Below are positions 42,510-51,118 of a DNA stretch of 64,000 bases, piece after piece. Each line of letters begins with the position of its first letter. Position 1 is the first letter of the stretch. This DNA is from CAYNHQ01 sp964397255 (lineage in GTDB: Bacteria; Bdellovibrionota_G; JALEGL01; DATDPG01), in contig CAYNHQ010000002.1 in assembly GCA_964397255.1 (NCBI GenBank), forward strand, positions 248,001 through 312,000. Direction: 5' to 3'. Under the pieces are notes generated by a model that worked only from the letters and a program-made list of their open reading frames with translations, was not told where the DNA came from and made no database searches. The position numbers were made by a program, and so were the translations under genes.

Positions 42510-43435
42510 CGTGCCGCCTCGACTTGTTCTAAGAAAATGTCCTCTAGGCCTTCTTTGTGGGGAATTACCGAGAGGAGCCCGAGACTCTTACCTCTTGCCC
42601 ACGCGAGCACATCTTCCAAAATCGAGGGATCTTTCAGAAAAAGAACGACGAGGTCCCCGGTTGTTCGACGAACTACGCGTTCGCCCCAGGGAAGCGATTC
42701 CTCACCGATTTTGCCACGATAGGTGACTTCAATATTTTTCACCTTTGGCCGGACAAGATCTTCAATCGCTCCTGAAGCGCGAACTTTTCCTTTCACAACG
42801 ATCGCCACTTGATCACAAATCGCTTCGATGTCCGGAAGGATATGGGACGAAAATAAAATCGTCTTTCCCTCGTCTCTCAGTCGCAAAATGATGTCGCGGA
42901 TTTCTTTGCGACCAATCGGATCGAGTCCCGACATTGGTTCGTCGAAAATGACGACCTCCGGATCGTTGACTAGCGCCTGCGCGATCCCTATGCGCTGGAG
43001 CATTCCCTTCGAAAATGTCCTGAGTTTTCGTCCCCGTCGGTCGGCCAAGCCCACCAACTGTAAGAGTTCATCCGTTTTCTTGATTCGCTCATGGCGGGAG
43101 AGGCCGAAGAGACGTCCATAAAAATCGATGACCTCCTCCGTTCGAAGATAGTCGTAATAGTATGCATTCTCGGGTAGGTAGCCGATGGTTCGCTTAGCCG
43201 CCGCATCATTGGGCGGTTTCCCGAGGATGGACGCATGGCCCGTCGTTGGCTGAATGAGCCCCATCAGCACTTTGATGGAGGTCGTCTTTCCCGAACCGTT
43301 GGGACCTACAAATCCAAAAATATCTCCCTGACGAACTTCGAACGTGACGTCTTCGAGAGCGCGAATCTTCTTCTTCCAAAAATCTCCGCTGAATTCCTTT
43401 GACACATGGTCAAATTGAATGAGCGGTTGACTCAT
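42506..43435 (-). CDS. ABC transporter ATPase, PilH-like position
   Basis: A 309-residue ATPase: Walker A GPNGSGKT (44-51), Q-loop region YLPENAYYYD, signature variant TFSKGMLQRIGIAQAL, Walker B VVIFDEPMSGLD, and a final SSHILPDIEAICD. A C-terminal extension (about 225-309) resembles that of ABC-2 ATPases (NosF/GldA type). It forms a transporter with the permease downstream. Its start overlaps the DUF2723 gene stop as ATGA. The position matches pilH of M. xanthus. Confidence 0.9.
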   Translation of the reverse strand: MSQPLIQFDHVSKEFSGDFWKKKIRALEDVTFEVRQGDIFGFVGPNGSGKTTSIKVLMGLIQPTTGHASILGKPPNDAAAKRTIGYLPENAYYYDYLRTEEVIDFYGRLFGLSRHERIKKTDELLQLVGLADRRGRKLRTFSKGMLQRIGIAQALVNDPEVVIFDEPMSGLDPIGRKEIRDIILRLRDEGKTILFSSHILPDIEAICDQVAIVVKGKVRASGAIEDLVRPKVKNIEVTYRGKIGEESLPWGERVVRRTTGDLVVLFLKDPSILEDVLAWARGKSLGLLSVIPHKEGLEDIFLEQVEAAR

Positions 43436-45030
43436 GGGGGCCCTTCTAAAGAGGAATAGTCGTTAAATTCAGGAAATTTTTCCCTGACAATTTCCAGAAT
43501 TTCTTTCGCTTGTGTCACCCGATGTTGCCTCTGGGCCACCAATGCGTGAAGCAAGAGATTTAGCATCAGGGGTTCACGCGCAAAGGCGGCGTGATTTGAG
43601 GCTGTACGAAGAACTTCCTCGGTTCGCAGCCGGAGACGATCCGTTTCATCCATTACCTCAACACCGCGAGTCAGAAAAAACCAACCCCTCGGATGCAGCT
43701 CTTCCATTCGTGCAATATCTTCTTTGCGCAGAGAAAAACGATCGTTCGACATTTTAAATAGCGCTGGTTCCCATATCAACGTATCGCTTCGAAACGGGAA
43801 TTCAAGTTTGTTCCCGGCGTCCCGCATTCCACGAAAGGTAACTTCAAGATCCGGACGCCTTCCTTCCACGATTTGACCATATCGGATCATCGTCAAAGTG
43901 GAAAAACTCGCCAAGGAAACCGTGCTCCCCGGTGGAGGCTCTTCGCCCAATGCACGAAGGTGGTCATGCGCACTCCAATCCGATCGAAGGGAGTATTCCG
44001 ATGAAAAATGAAAGGCTTGCCAGAATAAAATTCCTACGATCGATGCCAAAAAGAAACTGCGAATCACATGGTTCCCCAGATGAGTACTCGCCCATTCGAC
44101 GAAATGGAGAATCAGGAGCCCGTATAAAAGTATAGCCGGAGTGATGTATCCCCCGACGTCCGGATTATTCGGCCAAAAATTATTCATGGAAATGAGAAGA
44201 AAAAAGGAAATGCCGATGCCCAGAAGGATACGCACTAAGTCAGCCTTCGAGGAACGATAGAGAATTACCATACCAAAGAGACCCATCATCGTGAGCGCCG
44301 GTGAAAGCGCATCGATCATAAGACGGGACAGCGCTAAACTATTCGCAAGCCAGGGAACAGCCGCTGGAACGTCATACGCCTTGTAAAGTTTTCCTTCGAG
44401 AAACCAAACCAGCTGTGCAAACTCACGAGGATTACCAAAATTCCACGCAGGCTTTTGTGCCGCGCGAATGGGCAAGTAGAGAATTAATATCGAAACAATG
44501 ATGAGAAATATGAGGCCTCGAAAAGGGAAGGATCTTCGAAAAAAGAACGGGATCGCCGTCGCTGCAATTAATGGATGTGTGAGGGCGGCAAGCCCGAAAA
44601 GAAAAAGTGCGCTGTAGGTTGAACGTGGGTCTTTCCTTTCCGCGAGAGCGATGGAACTGATCGTCAAAAAGGTCGTAGTGGCATATACCTCCGGGCGAAT
44701 GGCCTGCCAGGAGACTGGAAACGAGAAGAACAGGGCCAATAATGTTAACGTGGTGGGCCAGTTTCCTTTTCCCCTCCCGACAAGCAAGAGCGAAACCACA
44801 CACGCAGACGCGGAAAAGAAAGCGGCAGCGAGAGTGGCTCTCCACGACGGATCACCGATCGGAAGCAATTGAAAGAGGGCCTGTCCGAATAGGTACGGCA
44901 CCTCTCCCGGTGGATGGCCGATCCCGAGCGTGTAAGAGGAGAGTGTCAGTTCGGCAGAATCAAGCCAATGAACTGACGGAGCGGCAACCCCAATCCAGTA
45001 CACCCATGCTGCAAGGAAAATGAAAATCAA
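43432..45030 (-). CDS. DUF2723-type GT-C-like membrane protein
   Basis: About 532 residues, with ten or more transmembrane helices in the first ~370 and a soluble tail. The first outside loop reads HWLDSAELTLSSYTLGIGHPPG, the DUF2723 pattern (DS-x-E-L and GHPPG) that resembles the acidic loop of GT-C protein O-mannosyltransferases. I place the start at TTG 45028-45030, which overlaps the stop of the upstream gene as TTGA; the longer frame to 45171 lies inside that gene and begins with a basic, non-membrane stretch. The tail (RLRTEEVLRTASNHAAFAREP and onward) is helical. A role in glycosylating pilin or another surface protein is inferred from its place in the pilus operon. Confidence 0.8.
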   Translation of the reverse strand: MIFIFLAAWVYWIGVAAPSVHWLDSAELTLSSYTLGIGHPPGEVPYLFGQALFQLLPIGDPSWRATLAAAFFSASACVVSLLLVGRGKGNWPTTLTLLALFFSFPVSWQAIRPEVYATTTFLTISSIALAERKDPRSTYSALFLFGLAALTHPLIAATAIPFFFRRSFPFRGLIFLIIVSILILYLPIRAAQKPAWNFGNPREFAQLVWFLEGKLYKAYDVPAAVPWLANSLALSRLMIDALSPALTMMGLFGMVILYRSSKADLVRILLGIGISFFLLISMNNFWPNNPDVGGYITPAILLYGLLILHFVEWASTHLGNHVIRSFFLASIVGILFWQAFHFSSEYSLRSDWSAHDHLRALGEEPPPGSTVSLASFSTLTMIRYGQIVEGRRPDLEVTFRGMRDAGNKLEFPFRSDTLIWEPALFKMSNDRFSLRKEDIARMEELHPRGWFFLTRGVEVMDETDRLRLRTEEVLRTASNHAAFAREPLMLNLLLHALVAQRQHRVTQAKEILEIVREKFPEFNDYSSLEGPP

Positions 45031-45992
45031 TGGAGATCCGCGATCGCAGCCGAAGAAAGCGGAAAGAGGTAATGCCAGAGAACTCTTGCATCTTGGTCCA
45101 CCAGTTCGTCTTCTCCGGATCGAAGAAGGAGGTATTGTTGAAACGGTACGTACGGATATGTCGCGCGCCATTCCACCACTCGTTGCTGAATTCGTTCCTC
45201 CAGCTGACGAATTCTTTCCAAAGCCGCCTTTTCGCCATACTGGGTTCGATAGTAGAATTCGAGGCGATCCCGAATTCGCCGCTGAACTTCCGGGTCCTTT
45301 TCCTCTCGCAATTGGGATTGAAGCGTTTCCATGGCCAACATCGTCTCTAAGAAATGAGTCCCCTCCTCCATCTGGCCGGATTTCTTGTAAAGTGTAGCAG
45401 CGAGCGTCTTATAAAGATCTGGCACTCCCGGGATTTTAGCGGCCTCCGCAAAGTAGGGAGTCCCTTTGACTTTGTCATGGAGTTCCATGGCGTAATTGAA
45501 CCCAATCATTTGGGGTATCAGCCAATAATTGGAGACATGTTTCCAGGGTTGAACTTGATTTTGAATGGCTCTCCATCCCTTTTCGAGGAATCGCGTGCTG
45601 GCAAGAATCTTCTCTTTGCTGATCGCACCTCCGGAATACATGAGAAAGGCCCCCGCCCAAACATAAACTTGCTCAAAACGGGGGTCGAGATCCGTGATGA
45701 GATCCACGAGTGCCTCAAGAGAAACGATGGTTTTTCTTGCAATGAGTTGTTCCCCTACATAGCCGAGCGTTCGTATCCAAATAAGATCCGAAATAAAGGC
45801 CTCATGCCCCAAAAGTAAGGGTCTTAAAAGCCGTGCGTTGGGTATATATGTGTCCGACGCTTCTCGGCGATTTTCCGACTCCATCACCCGAAGATCAGTA
45901 TGGGAATTCGCAATTCCAAAGATCGCCAGAGTCAATAACATTCCCAGCAGGAGCCGACGACTGACACGAGAAAATGCCATCGTGAAATCCAT
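45027..45992 (-). CDS. Unknown pilus-operon protein (pilG position)
   Basis: A 321-residue protein with one N-terminal membrane helix (about 12-30) and a helical, probably periplasmic remainder with TPR-like spacing (YVGEQLIARKTIVSLEALVDLITDLDPRFEQVYVWAGAFLM; YKTLAATLYKKSGQMEEGTHFLETML). It is the first gene after the pilA terminator, the position of pilG in M. xanthus. I cannot confirm homology to PilG by eye. The stop overlaps the TTG of the DUF2723 gene. Confidence 0.65.
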   Translation of the reverse strand: MDFTMAFSRVSRRLLLGMLLTLAIFGIANSHTDLRVMESENRREASDTYIPNARLLRPLLLGHEAFISDLIWIRTLGYVGEQLIARKTIVSLEALVDLITDLDPRFEQVYVWAGAFLMYSGGAISKEKILASTRFLEKGWRAIQNQVQPWKHVSNYWLIPQMIGFNYAMELHDKVKGTPYFAEAAKIPGVPDLYKTLAATLYKKSGQMEEGTHFLETMLAMETLQSQLREEKDPEVQRRIRDRLEFYYRTQYGEKAALERIRQLEERIQQRVVEWRATYPYVPFQQYLLLRSGEDELVDQDARVLWHYLFPLSSAAIADLH

Positions 45993-46015
45993 ATTACCCC
46001 GTTGAGGCCAAAAGC

Positions 46016-46048
46016 AAACGGGCCGGGGATATATGCCCCGGCCCGTTT
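46016..46048 (-). terminator. Strong intrinsic terminator after pilA
   Basis: A perfect 13-bp inverted repeat (AAACGGGCCGGGG at 46016-46028, its complement at 46036-46048) with a 7-nt loop starts 25 bp after the pilA stop. Read on the minus strand it ends in CCCGTTTGCTTTTGG. It should stop most pilA transcripts, so that the structural pilin is made in excess over the accessory genes. Confidence 0.85.
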
Positions 46049-46072
46049 GAGGAAAATACTTATGAAGTCTGT

Positions 46073-46591
46073 TTACTCGATATCCTGGTTCGAGTAGAGA
46101 CCCGCACCGCCGTCCACTTCACCGGTGCCTGAATTGACTGTTCCAATACGCTCAAAGAGCGAAGTGGTTTGGTCGCCGTCGAGGTCGCCTTCAGCTCTCG
46201 CTGTAAAACGAGACTGCGTACCTGTACCGGTCTGCGTCGCCGTATAACGATAGAGAACAGGTGAATCTGTTCCGAACTTCAACGCCGACCAGTTCGCATC
46301 ACCCCAGTTACCCGCAGTCTTGTTCACACTGGGAACTGAACTAGGTGTAGGACCTGCCGCAATAAAGCGCTTCGACAAAATGGTTCCTGATTGGTCAACA
46401 TACTCTTCGTTATAATAGGCGATTTGTCCGTCGTAGATCTTGCGGACGTTGGTACGAGCTTCCGTAGTTTTTGACTTCTTGATGTATTTCAAGAAGGCAG
46501 GAATGGCTACGGCAGCCAAGATTCCGATAATGGCCACGACGATCATGAGTTCGATCAGCGTGAACCCTTTTTTATTTAGTTTCTTAAACAT
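46073..46591 (-). CDS. pilA: Major type IV pilin PilA
   Basis: A 172-residue prepilin. The leader MFKKLNKKG is cut before Phe10, giving the N-methylated helix FTLIELMIVVAIIGILAAVA with Glu5 in the mature chain. The globular domain is Gly/Thr/Ser-rich (TATQTGTGTQS) and has no Cys pair, so the usual D-region disulfide is absent. The gene has a Shine-Dalgarno (AGGGAGG), a sigma-54 promoter at 46644-46659 and a terminator at 46016-46048. It lies directly after pilR. Confidence 0.95.
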   Translation of the reverse strand: MFKKLNKKGFTLIELMIVVAIIGILAAVAIPAFLKYIKKSKTTEARTNVRKIYDGQIAYYNEEYVDQSGTILSKRFIAAGPTPSSVPSVNKTAGNWGDANWSALKFGTDSPVLYRYTATQTGTGTQSRFTARAEGDLDGDQTTSLFERIGTVNSGTGEVDGGAGLYSNQDIE

Positions 46592-46643
46592 TACGTTCCT
46601 CCCTAAGTTTCAAAATTTCGAAGTAAAGCCGAGTGCATTACTA

Positions 46644-46659
46644 AGCAAAGAGCAAGCCA
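46644..46659 (-). promoter_or_regulatory. Sigma-54 promoter of pilA
   Basis: On the minus strand TGGCTTGCTCTTTGCT matches the sigma-54 consensus TGGCAYRNNNNTTGCW, with GG and GC elements exactly 10 bp apart. The transcription start should be near 46633, leaving a ~41-nt leader. PilR is a sigma-54 activator encoded just upstream, so the match is functionally sensible. Confidence 0.85.
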
Positions 46660-46719
46660 ATCTACCACGTCACACCATCTCAATATTTATTAATAATATT
46701 AATATCTTATAACTCGCAT

Positions 46720-46748
46720 TTCGCATGCGAATTTGAAAGTGACACTTT
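46720..46748. promoter_or_regulatory. Candidate PilR enhancer: two dyads upstream of pilA
   Basis: Two perfect dyads lie about 90-110 bp upstream of the expected pilA start: TTCGCATGCGAA (46720-46731) and AAAGTGACACTTT (46736-46748). The second reads GTGTC on the minus strand, like the (C/G)TGTC core reported for PilR in Pseudomonas. An AT-rich, bendable tract lies between them and the promoter (46681-46711). Confidence 0.45.
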
Positions 46749-46793
46749 TGGGCTTAATTCTTTTCCGATTCTTAATTCCACGGGCAAATTTTG

Positions 46794-48176
46794 TCACTCT
46801 TCTTCCTCCACTGCGATTCCGTGCTTCATTAATCGATAACGCATGGAGCGAAAACTGATTTTCAAGATCTCCGCGGCCTTTTTCCGAACCCCACCCGAAA
46901 GACGTAACGCATCCAAAAGCAGCCGCTTCTCATAGGAGTCGATCGCTCGTTCCAAATCAATCCCTTGGCTTCCCAAATCTTCCGTCGGGGGTGAAACAAG
47001 CCCGCCTGCCGAACGGATATATTCAGGTAGCGCCTCTAATGTAATCCATTTGGTTCGCTCCAAGGCAACACTCTGCTCTATTATATTCTCCAGCTCCCGA
47101 ACGTTTCCGGGAAAGTCGTAAACGCTAAGCCGATCCATCGCTTCTGGAAGAATCCCCTCGATGGGTTTTTCCTGCTCCCGCGAAAACCGTGAAAGGAAAT
47201 GTCGGGCAAGAACGGGAACATCCTCTCTTCTTTCTCGCAAGGGGGGCATTTTAATTTGGATGACGTTCAGGCGATAATAGAGATCTTCCCGAAATTTCCC
47301 TTCCTCAATGGCATTATCCAGCTCTCGGTTCGTCGCGGAGAGAATACGTACATCAACCGGCACTGAAGTTGTGCTCCCGATTCGCCGCACCGCTCGCTCC
47401 TGAATCACACGAAGCAACTTCACCTGCATCGCAGGTGGAAGTTCTCCTACTTCATCGAGGAAAAAGGTTCCCTGCTGGGCGGCTTCAAATAATCCCATTT
47501 TATTCGCGTTCGCACCCGTAAAGGCTCCTCTGACATAACCGAAAAGTTCACTTTCAATGAGATTTTCGGGAATGGCGCCACAATTGATTGATACGAACGG
47601 CTTTTCGCTTCGGGGAGAATTTTCGTGAATTGCTTTGGCCACCAATTCTTTTCCAGTGCCGCTTTCACCAATAATGAGCACGCTCGATCTCCCTCCCGCC
47701 ACGCGCTCGATTAAATCAAATACGCGTACCATTGGTTTGCTCTGTCCGACAAAATGTTCAAACCCTTTTCGCCGATGAACCTCGCGCTTGAGTTCTTGGT
47801 TTTCTTGAAGAAGAGATCTTTTTTCGAGTGCGTTTTGAATGACCAATCGAATTTCATCCACTTTAAAGGGTTTCAAAAGATAATCGTAGGCCCCTTTTTT
47901 CATCGCTTCGATCGCCGACTCCGTGGTCGCGTACGCAGTGATCATAAGCACAAGCGTTTCCGGCGAACCTTCTTTCACTTTTTCCAGGACCGAAAGGCCG
48001 TCCATATCCGGCATGGACAAATCCGTAATGACGAGATCGTAAAATCGTTGTGAAATTTCCTTTAATGCCGAGCGCGCATCACTAAACACATCGACTTGAT
48101 ACCCCTCTTTTTCTAAAAGAATTTGGAAGAACTCCAAAATCGAAGGCTCATCATCAATTACGAGAAGTCGGGCCAT
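46794..48176 (-). CDS. pilR: PilR: sigma-54 response regulator for pilin expression
   Basis: A 460-residue NtrC-type regulator. The start is put at the ATG at 48176 (MARLLVIDDEP), one base after the pilS stop. Receiver about 1-120 with Asp52 (TDLSMPDMDG); AAA+ domain with GESGTGKE (170-177) and GAFTGA; Fis-type helix-turn-helix at the end (GGVRKKAAEILKISFRSMRY). Phosphorylated PilR would activate the sigma-54 promoter of pilA just downstream. Confidence 0.93.
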   Translation of the reverse strand: MARLLVIDDEPSILEFFQILLEKEGYQVDVFSDARSALKEISQRFYDLVITDLSMPDMDGLSVLEKVKEGSPETLVLMITAYATTESAIEAMKKGAYDYLLKPFKVDEIRLVIQNALEKRSLLQENQELKREVHRRKGFEHFVGQSKPMVRVFDLIERVAGGRSSVLIIGESGTGKELVAKAIHENSPRSEKPFVSINCGAIPENLIESELFGYVRGAFTGANANKMGLFEAAQQGTFFLDEVGELPPAMQVKLLRVIQERAVRRIGSTTSVPVDVRILSATNRELDNAIEEGKFREDLYYRLNVIQIKMPPLRERREDVPVLARHFLSRFSREQEKPIEGILPEAMDRLSVYDFPGNVRELENIIEQSVALERTKWITLEALPEYIRSAGGLVSPPTEDLGSQGIDLERAIDSYEKRLLLDALRLSGGVRKKAAEILKISFRSMRYRLMKHGIAVEEEE

Positions 48177-48177
48177 T

Positions 48178-49884
48178 TTACGCGGCTCCGAGCGAACTAA
48201 ATGCAACCTGTTGCTCCACCGGAAGTTTCACTCGAAACGTGGTTCCCTCGCCGGGAGCGCTTTCCACCGAAATGCTCCCACCGTGCTCTTCCACAATTCG
48301 GCGTACCATGGCCAAACCCAGTCCGGTTCCTCTCGCCTTTGTCGTCACAAAAGGTTGGAAAATTCGATCCATGAGGTTAGCCGGAATCCCGGGACCCCGA
48401 TCGCGGATTTCAATGGTGGTCACACTCTCTCTGGCTCCTTTCTTAAGAGCCACATGAATTTCACCTTTTCCTCCCAGGGCTTCCTGAGCATTTTTCAAAA
48501 GATTCCAAAGCATTTGAGAGAGGTGCTTCGGATCACCCTGCAGAGTAACTCCTTGTTCCAATTCCAACACGACTTTCGCGCCTCGGTCGCCCAGTGACTT
48601 GGAAAAGAGATCGGAAGTTTCTTGAAGCAACTGGTCGATTCCCACCTCCTCAAACTGAGGCATATTGGGTTTTGCGAATATGAGAAAGTCCGTTAGAAGT
48701 TGATTCAATCGATCTGTTTCACGCAAAACAATTTGCATCAATCGTTGGTCCTTCTCTTTGAGCGCGGTCTCTCCCCCCAATACCTCGATCGCTCCGGAAA
48801 TGGATGTGAGTGGATTCCGTATTTCATGCGCCATACGCGCGGCAAGCTCACCCACGGCGGCCAAACGATCCGCCCGCTTGACCTGCTCTTCCATTTCACG
48901 GTAACGCGTCAGGTCCTGAAAGATGATCATCGTCCCTGGCCTCCCTTTTTCTTTTTCCCGCAAAGGGGACACCGAAAAACCGAGGGTTCGTTCCATCCCG
49001 TTGGCGGGAAGGAATTTCATCTCCCAACGCCAAGGTTGCGAGTCGCGAGATTTCATTCCCGCGTCACCGATTAACTTCCCCTTTGCATCAGGAAAAATAT
49101 CGAGAAACTTCTTGCCTCGAAGATCATCCCACCGGAATCCGGTGATCTCTTCCGCCGCACGACTCCAAAAGCTGACTTTCCCGTCGGCATCGAGAGTTGC
49201 AAGACCACTCGTAAGGCTTTCGACGATTCGCCCCATCAAGAGTTCGAGGTCTTCCAAACTGTGGCTGGTTTCCGCGAGCAACTGTTCGGTCTGCCGAAGA
49301 CGAACAGAAACCCAGCTCGACACATAGGCGACCGCGAAGAACACCGCGATGTTAAGAACGATGGAGGAAATGACCTTGGTTTCCAACCAGAGGTTTCCTT
49401 CCGACGACAATTCAAAAAACCGCGGGACAATTCGAAAATATTCGAGATCGATGAGGGTTCCATAAAATATGCCGCTCAAAGCAGCGCTCGCAAACGCCCC
49501 TTTTCGAAACAGCAGAATGGATGCATTAATGATCGTGAGCCAATACATAAATTTGAACTCACTATCGATCCCTCCGGAAATGTAAATGAGGCCGGTTGCA
49601 AAGATGAGATCCCAAATGATTTGACCGAAGGCAAAATAAGATAGTCGTTCGATGACGATGTATCGGTATATAAGTCCAATCGCGATAGCGATGGCCAAGT
49701 GACCCAGGGTAAGAACGAGAACGGCAACGAAAGAAGGTCCGAAAAGGTTATTATCGCCTCCGGGCCGGACAATCAATGTCCCCAACGCCAGAATGGTGGC
49801 AATGGCAAGGCGAAAAACGATGAGCCATTTCAGACGCTCTGAAAGGCCTTCGCGCTCCTTCGGGCTCAATGTGGAGGTCGCCAC
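48178..49884 (-). CDS. pilS: PilS: membrane histidine kinase
   Basis: A 568-residue kinase. Six hydrophobic helices in residues ~15-195 form the PilS-type sensor, a PAS domain follows (about 210-325: SLTSGLATLDADGKVSFWSRAAEEITGF), then HisKA with His353 (MAHEIRNPLTS) and the ATPase domain (N box LWNLLKNAQEAL, DRGPGIP, GTGLGLAMV). It probably senses PilA in the membrane, as in Pseudomonas and M. xanthus, and controls PilR. It starts 12 bp after pilC. Confidence 0.93.
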   Translation of the reverse strand: MATSTLSPKEREGLSERLKWLIVFRLAIATILALGTLIVRPGGDNNLFGPSFVAVLVLTLGHLAIAIAIGLIYRYIVIERLSYFAFGQIIWDLIFATGLIYISGGIDSEFKFMYWLTIINASILLFRKGAFASAALSGIFYGTLIDLEYFRIVPRFFELSSEGNLWLETKVISSIVLNIAVFFAVAYVSSWVSVRLRQTEQLLAETSHSLEDLELLMGRIVESLTSGLATLDADGKVSFWSRAAEEITGFRWDDLRGKKFLDIFPDAKGKLIGDAGMKSRDSQPWRWEMKFLPANGMERTLGFSVSPLREKEKGRPGTMIIFQDLTRYREMEEQVKRADRLAAVGELAARMAHEIRNPLTSISGAIEVLGGETALKEKDQRLMQIVLRETDRLNQLLTDFLIFAKPNMPQFEEVGIDQLLQETSDLFSKSLGDRGAKVVLELEQGVTLQGDPKHLSQMLWNLLKNAQEALGGKGEIHVALKKGARESVTTIEIRDRGPGIPANLMDRIFQPFVTTKARGTGLGLAMVRRIVEEHGGSISVESAPGEGTTFRVKLPVEQQVAFSSLGAA

Positions 49885-49896
49885 TAGTATCCGAGA

Positions 49897-51117
49897 TTAG
49901 CCGCCGCCGATGGTGCCGGCGAGTTTGAAGACGGGGAGGTACATGGCGATGACCAGGCCGCCGATGATTGTCCCGAGGAAGACCATCATCATCGGCTCCA
50001 TGAGTGCGGTGAGCGCCTCGACCGCGGAATCCACTTCATCATCATAGAAATCGGCGATTTTGTTCAGCATCGCATCCATGGCGCCCGTCGCCTCTCCCAC
50101 GCTGATCATTTGGCAAACCATGGAGGGAAAAACGCCGCTTTCTTCCAGCGGCTCGGCCATGGTCTTTCCTTCGCTGATCGAAACGCGGGTTTCCATCACT
50201 GCTTTTTCCACGACCTTGTTCCCGGCGGCCTTTGCCACGATATCCAGCGCGTCCAAAATGGGAACACCGCTGGTAATCATCGTGGCCAATGTGCGTGTAA
50301 ATCGAGCCACGGCGACTTTTCGAAGTAGCGGCCCAAAAACGGGCGCCTTTAGAAAAATCCCGTCTATCGTCAATCTCCCCTTCGGAGTTCCGTAAATGTA
50401 TTTGAACAACACAATCACGCCACCGATCACGAAAATAATAGGAATTAACCAAGTTTTGAATCCCCGTGAGATTTTGATGACGATTTGCGTGGGGGCCGGA
50501 AGCTCCGCATTACCAAATTCCTTAAACATGTTTTCAAAGATAGGAATGACCCATCCGAGAAGAACACCTACCACAATCGCGGCTACGCAAAGAATCGTCG
50601 CGGGATACACCATGGCGCCTTTGACTTTCTTTTTGAGCTTCATGGCCTTTTCCTGGTAATTCGCCAGGCGCAAGAAGATCGTGTCGAGAATACCTCCCAC
50701 TTCACCGGCTGCCACGAGGTTCACAAAGAGTTCATCAAAAACTTTGGGATGTTTCCGAAGCGCATCTGCGAACGTCGATCCTCCTTCGACTTCTCCTTTC
50801 ACCGCCAAAATCACCGTCTTGAAGGCCTTGGATTCTTGCTGGTTACCGAGAATTTCAAGGCACTGCACGAGAGGCAGACCGGCATCGATCATCGTGGCGA
50901 ATTGGCGCGAGAAAACGACGATATCTTTTTCCGCCACCCCTCCGGACATAAATCCGGGAAGGGCAAAGGAAGCCTTTCCGGTTTTTTCGACAATTCGTTT
51001 GGGCCGAACCTGCTGTTGGCGCAGCCATGTGATGACCGCCGCTTGATTCGGGGCTTCGCGTTCTCCTTTTTTTGCGACTCCTTGCCGAGTTGTCCCTTCC
51101 CACTTATAAACCGGCAT
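49897..51117 (-). CDS. pilC: PilC: inner-membrane platform protein
   Basis: A 406-residue protein with two copies of the type II secretion F domain (FSRQFATMIDAGLPLVQCLEIL at about 68-90; FTRTLATMITSGVPILDALDI at about 270-290) and three membrane helices. The N-terminal MPVYKWEGTTRQG is typical. It anchors the motor ATPases under the pilus. One base separates it from the pilT stop, so pilB, pilT and pilC are co-translated. Confidence 0.95.
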   Translation of the reverse strand: MPVYKWEGTTRQGVAKKGEREAPNQAAVITWLRQQQVRPKRIVEKTGKASFALPGFMSGGVAEKDIVVFSRQFATMIDAGLPLVQCLEILGNQQESKAFKTVILAVKGEVEGGSTFADALRKHPKVFDELFVNLVAAGEVGGILDTIFLRLANYQEKAMKLKKKVKGAMVYPATILCVAAIVVGVLLGWVIPIFENMFKEFGNAELPAPTQIVIKISRGFKTWLIPIIFVIGGVIVLFKYIYGTPKGRLTIDGIFLKAPVFGPLLRKVAVARFTRTLATMITSGVPILDALDIVAKAAGNKVVEKAVMETRVSISEGKTMAEPLEESGVFPSMVCQMISVGEATGAMDAMLNKIADFYDDEVDSAVEALTALMEPMMMVFLGTIIGGLVIAMYLPVFKLAGTIGGG

Positions 51118-51118
51118 C

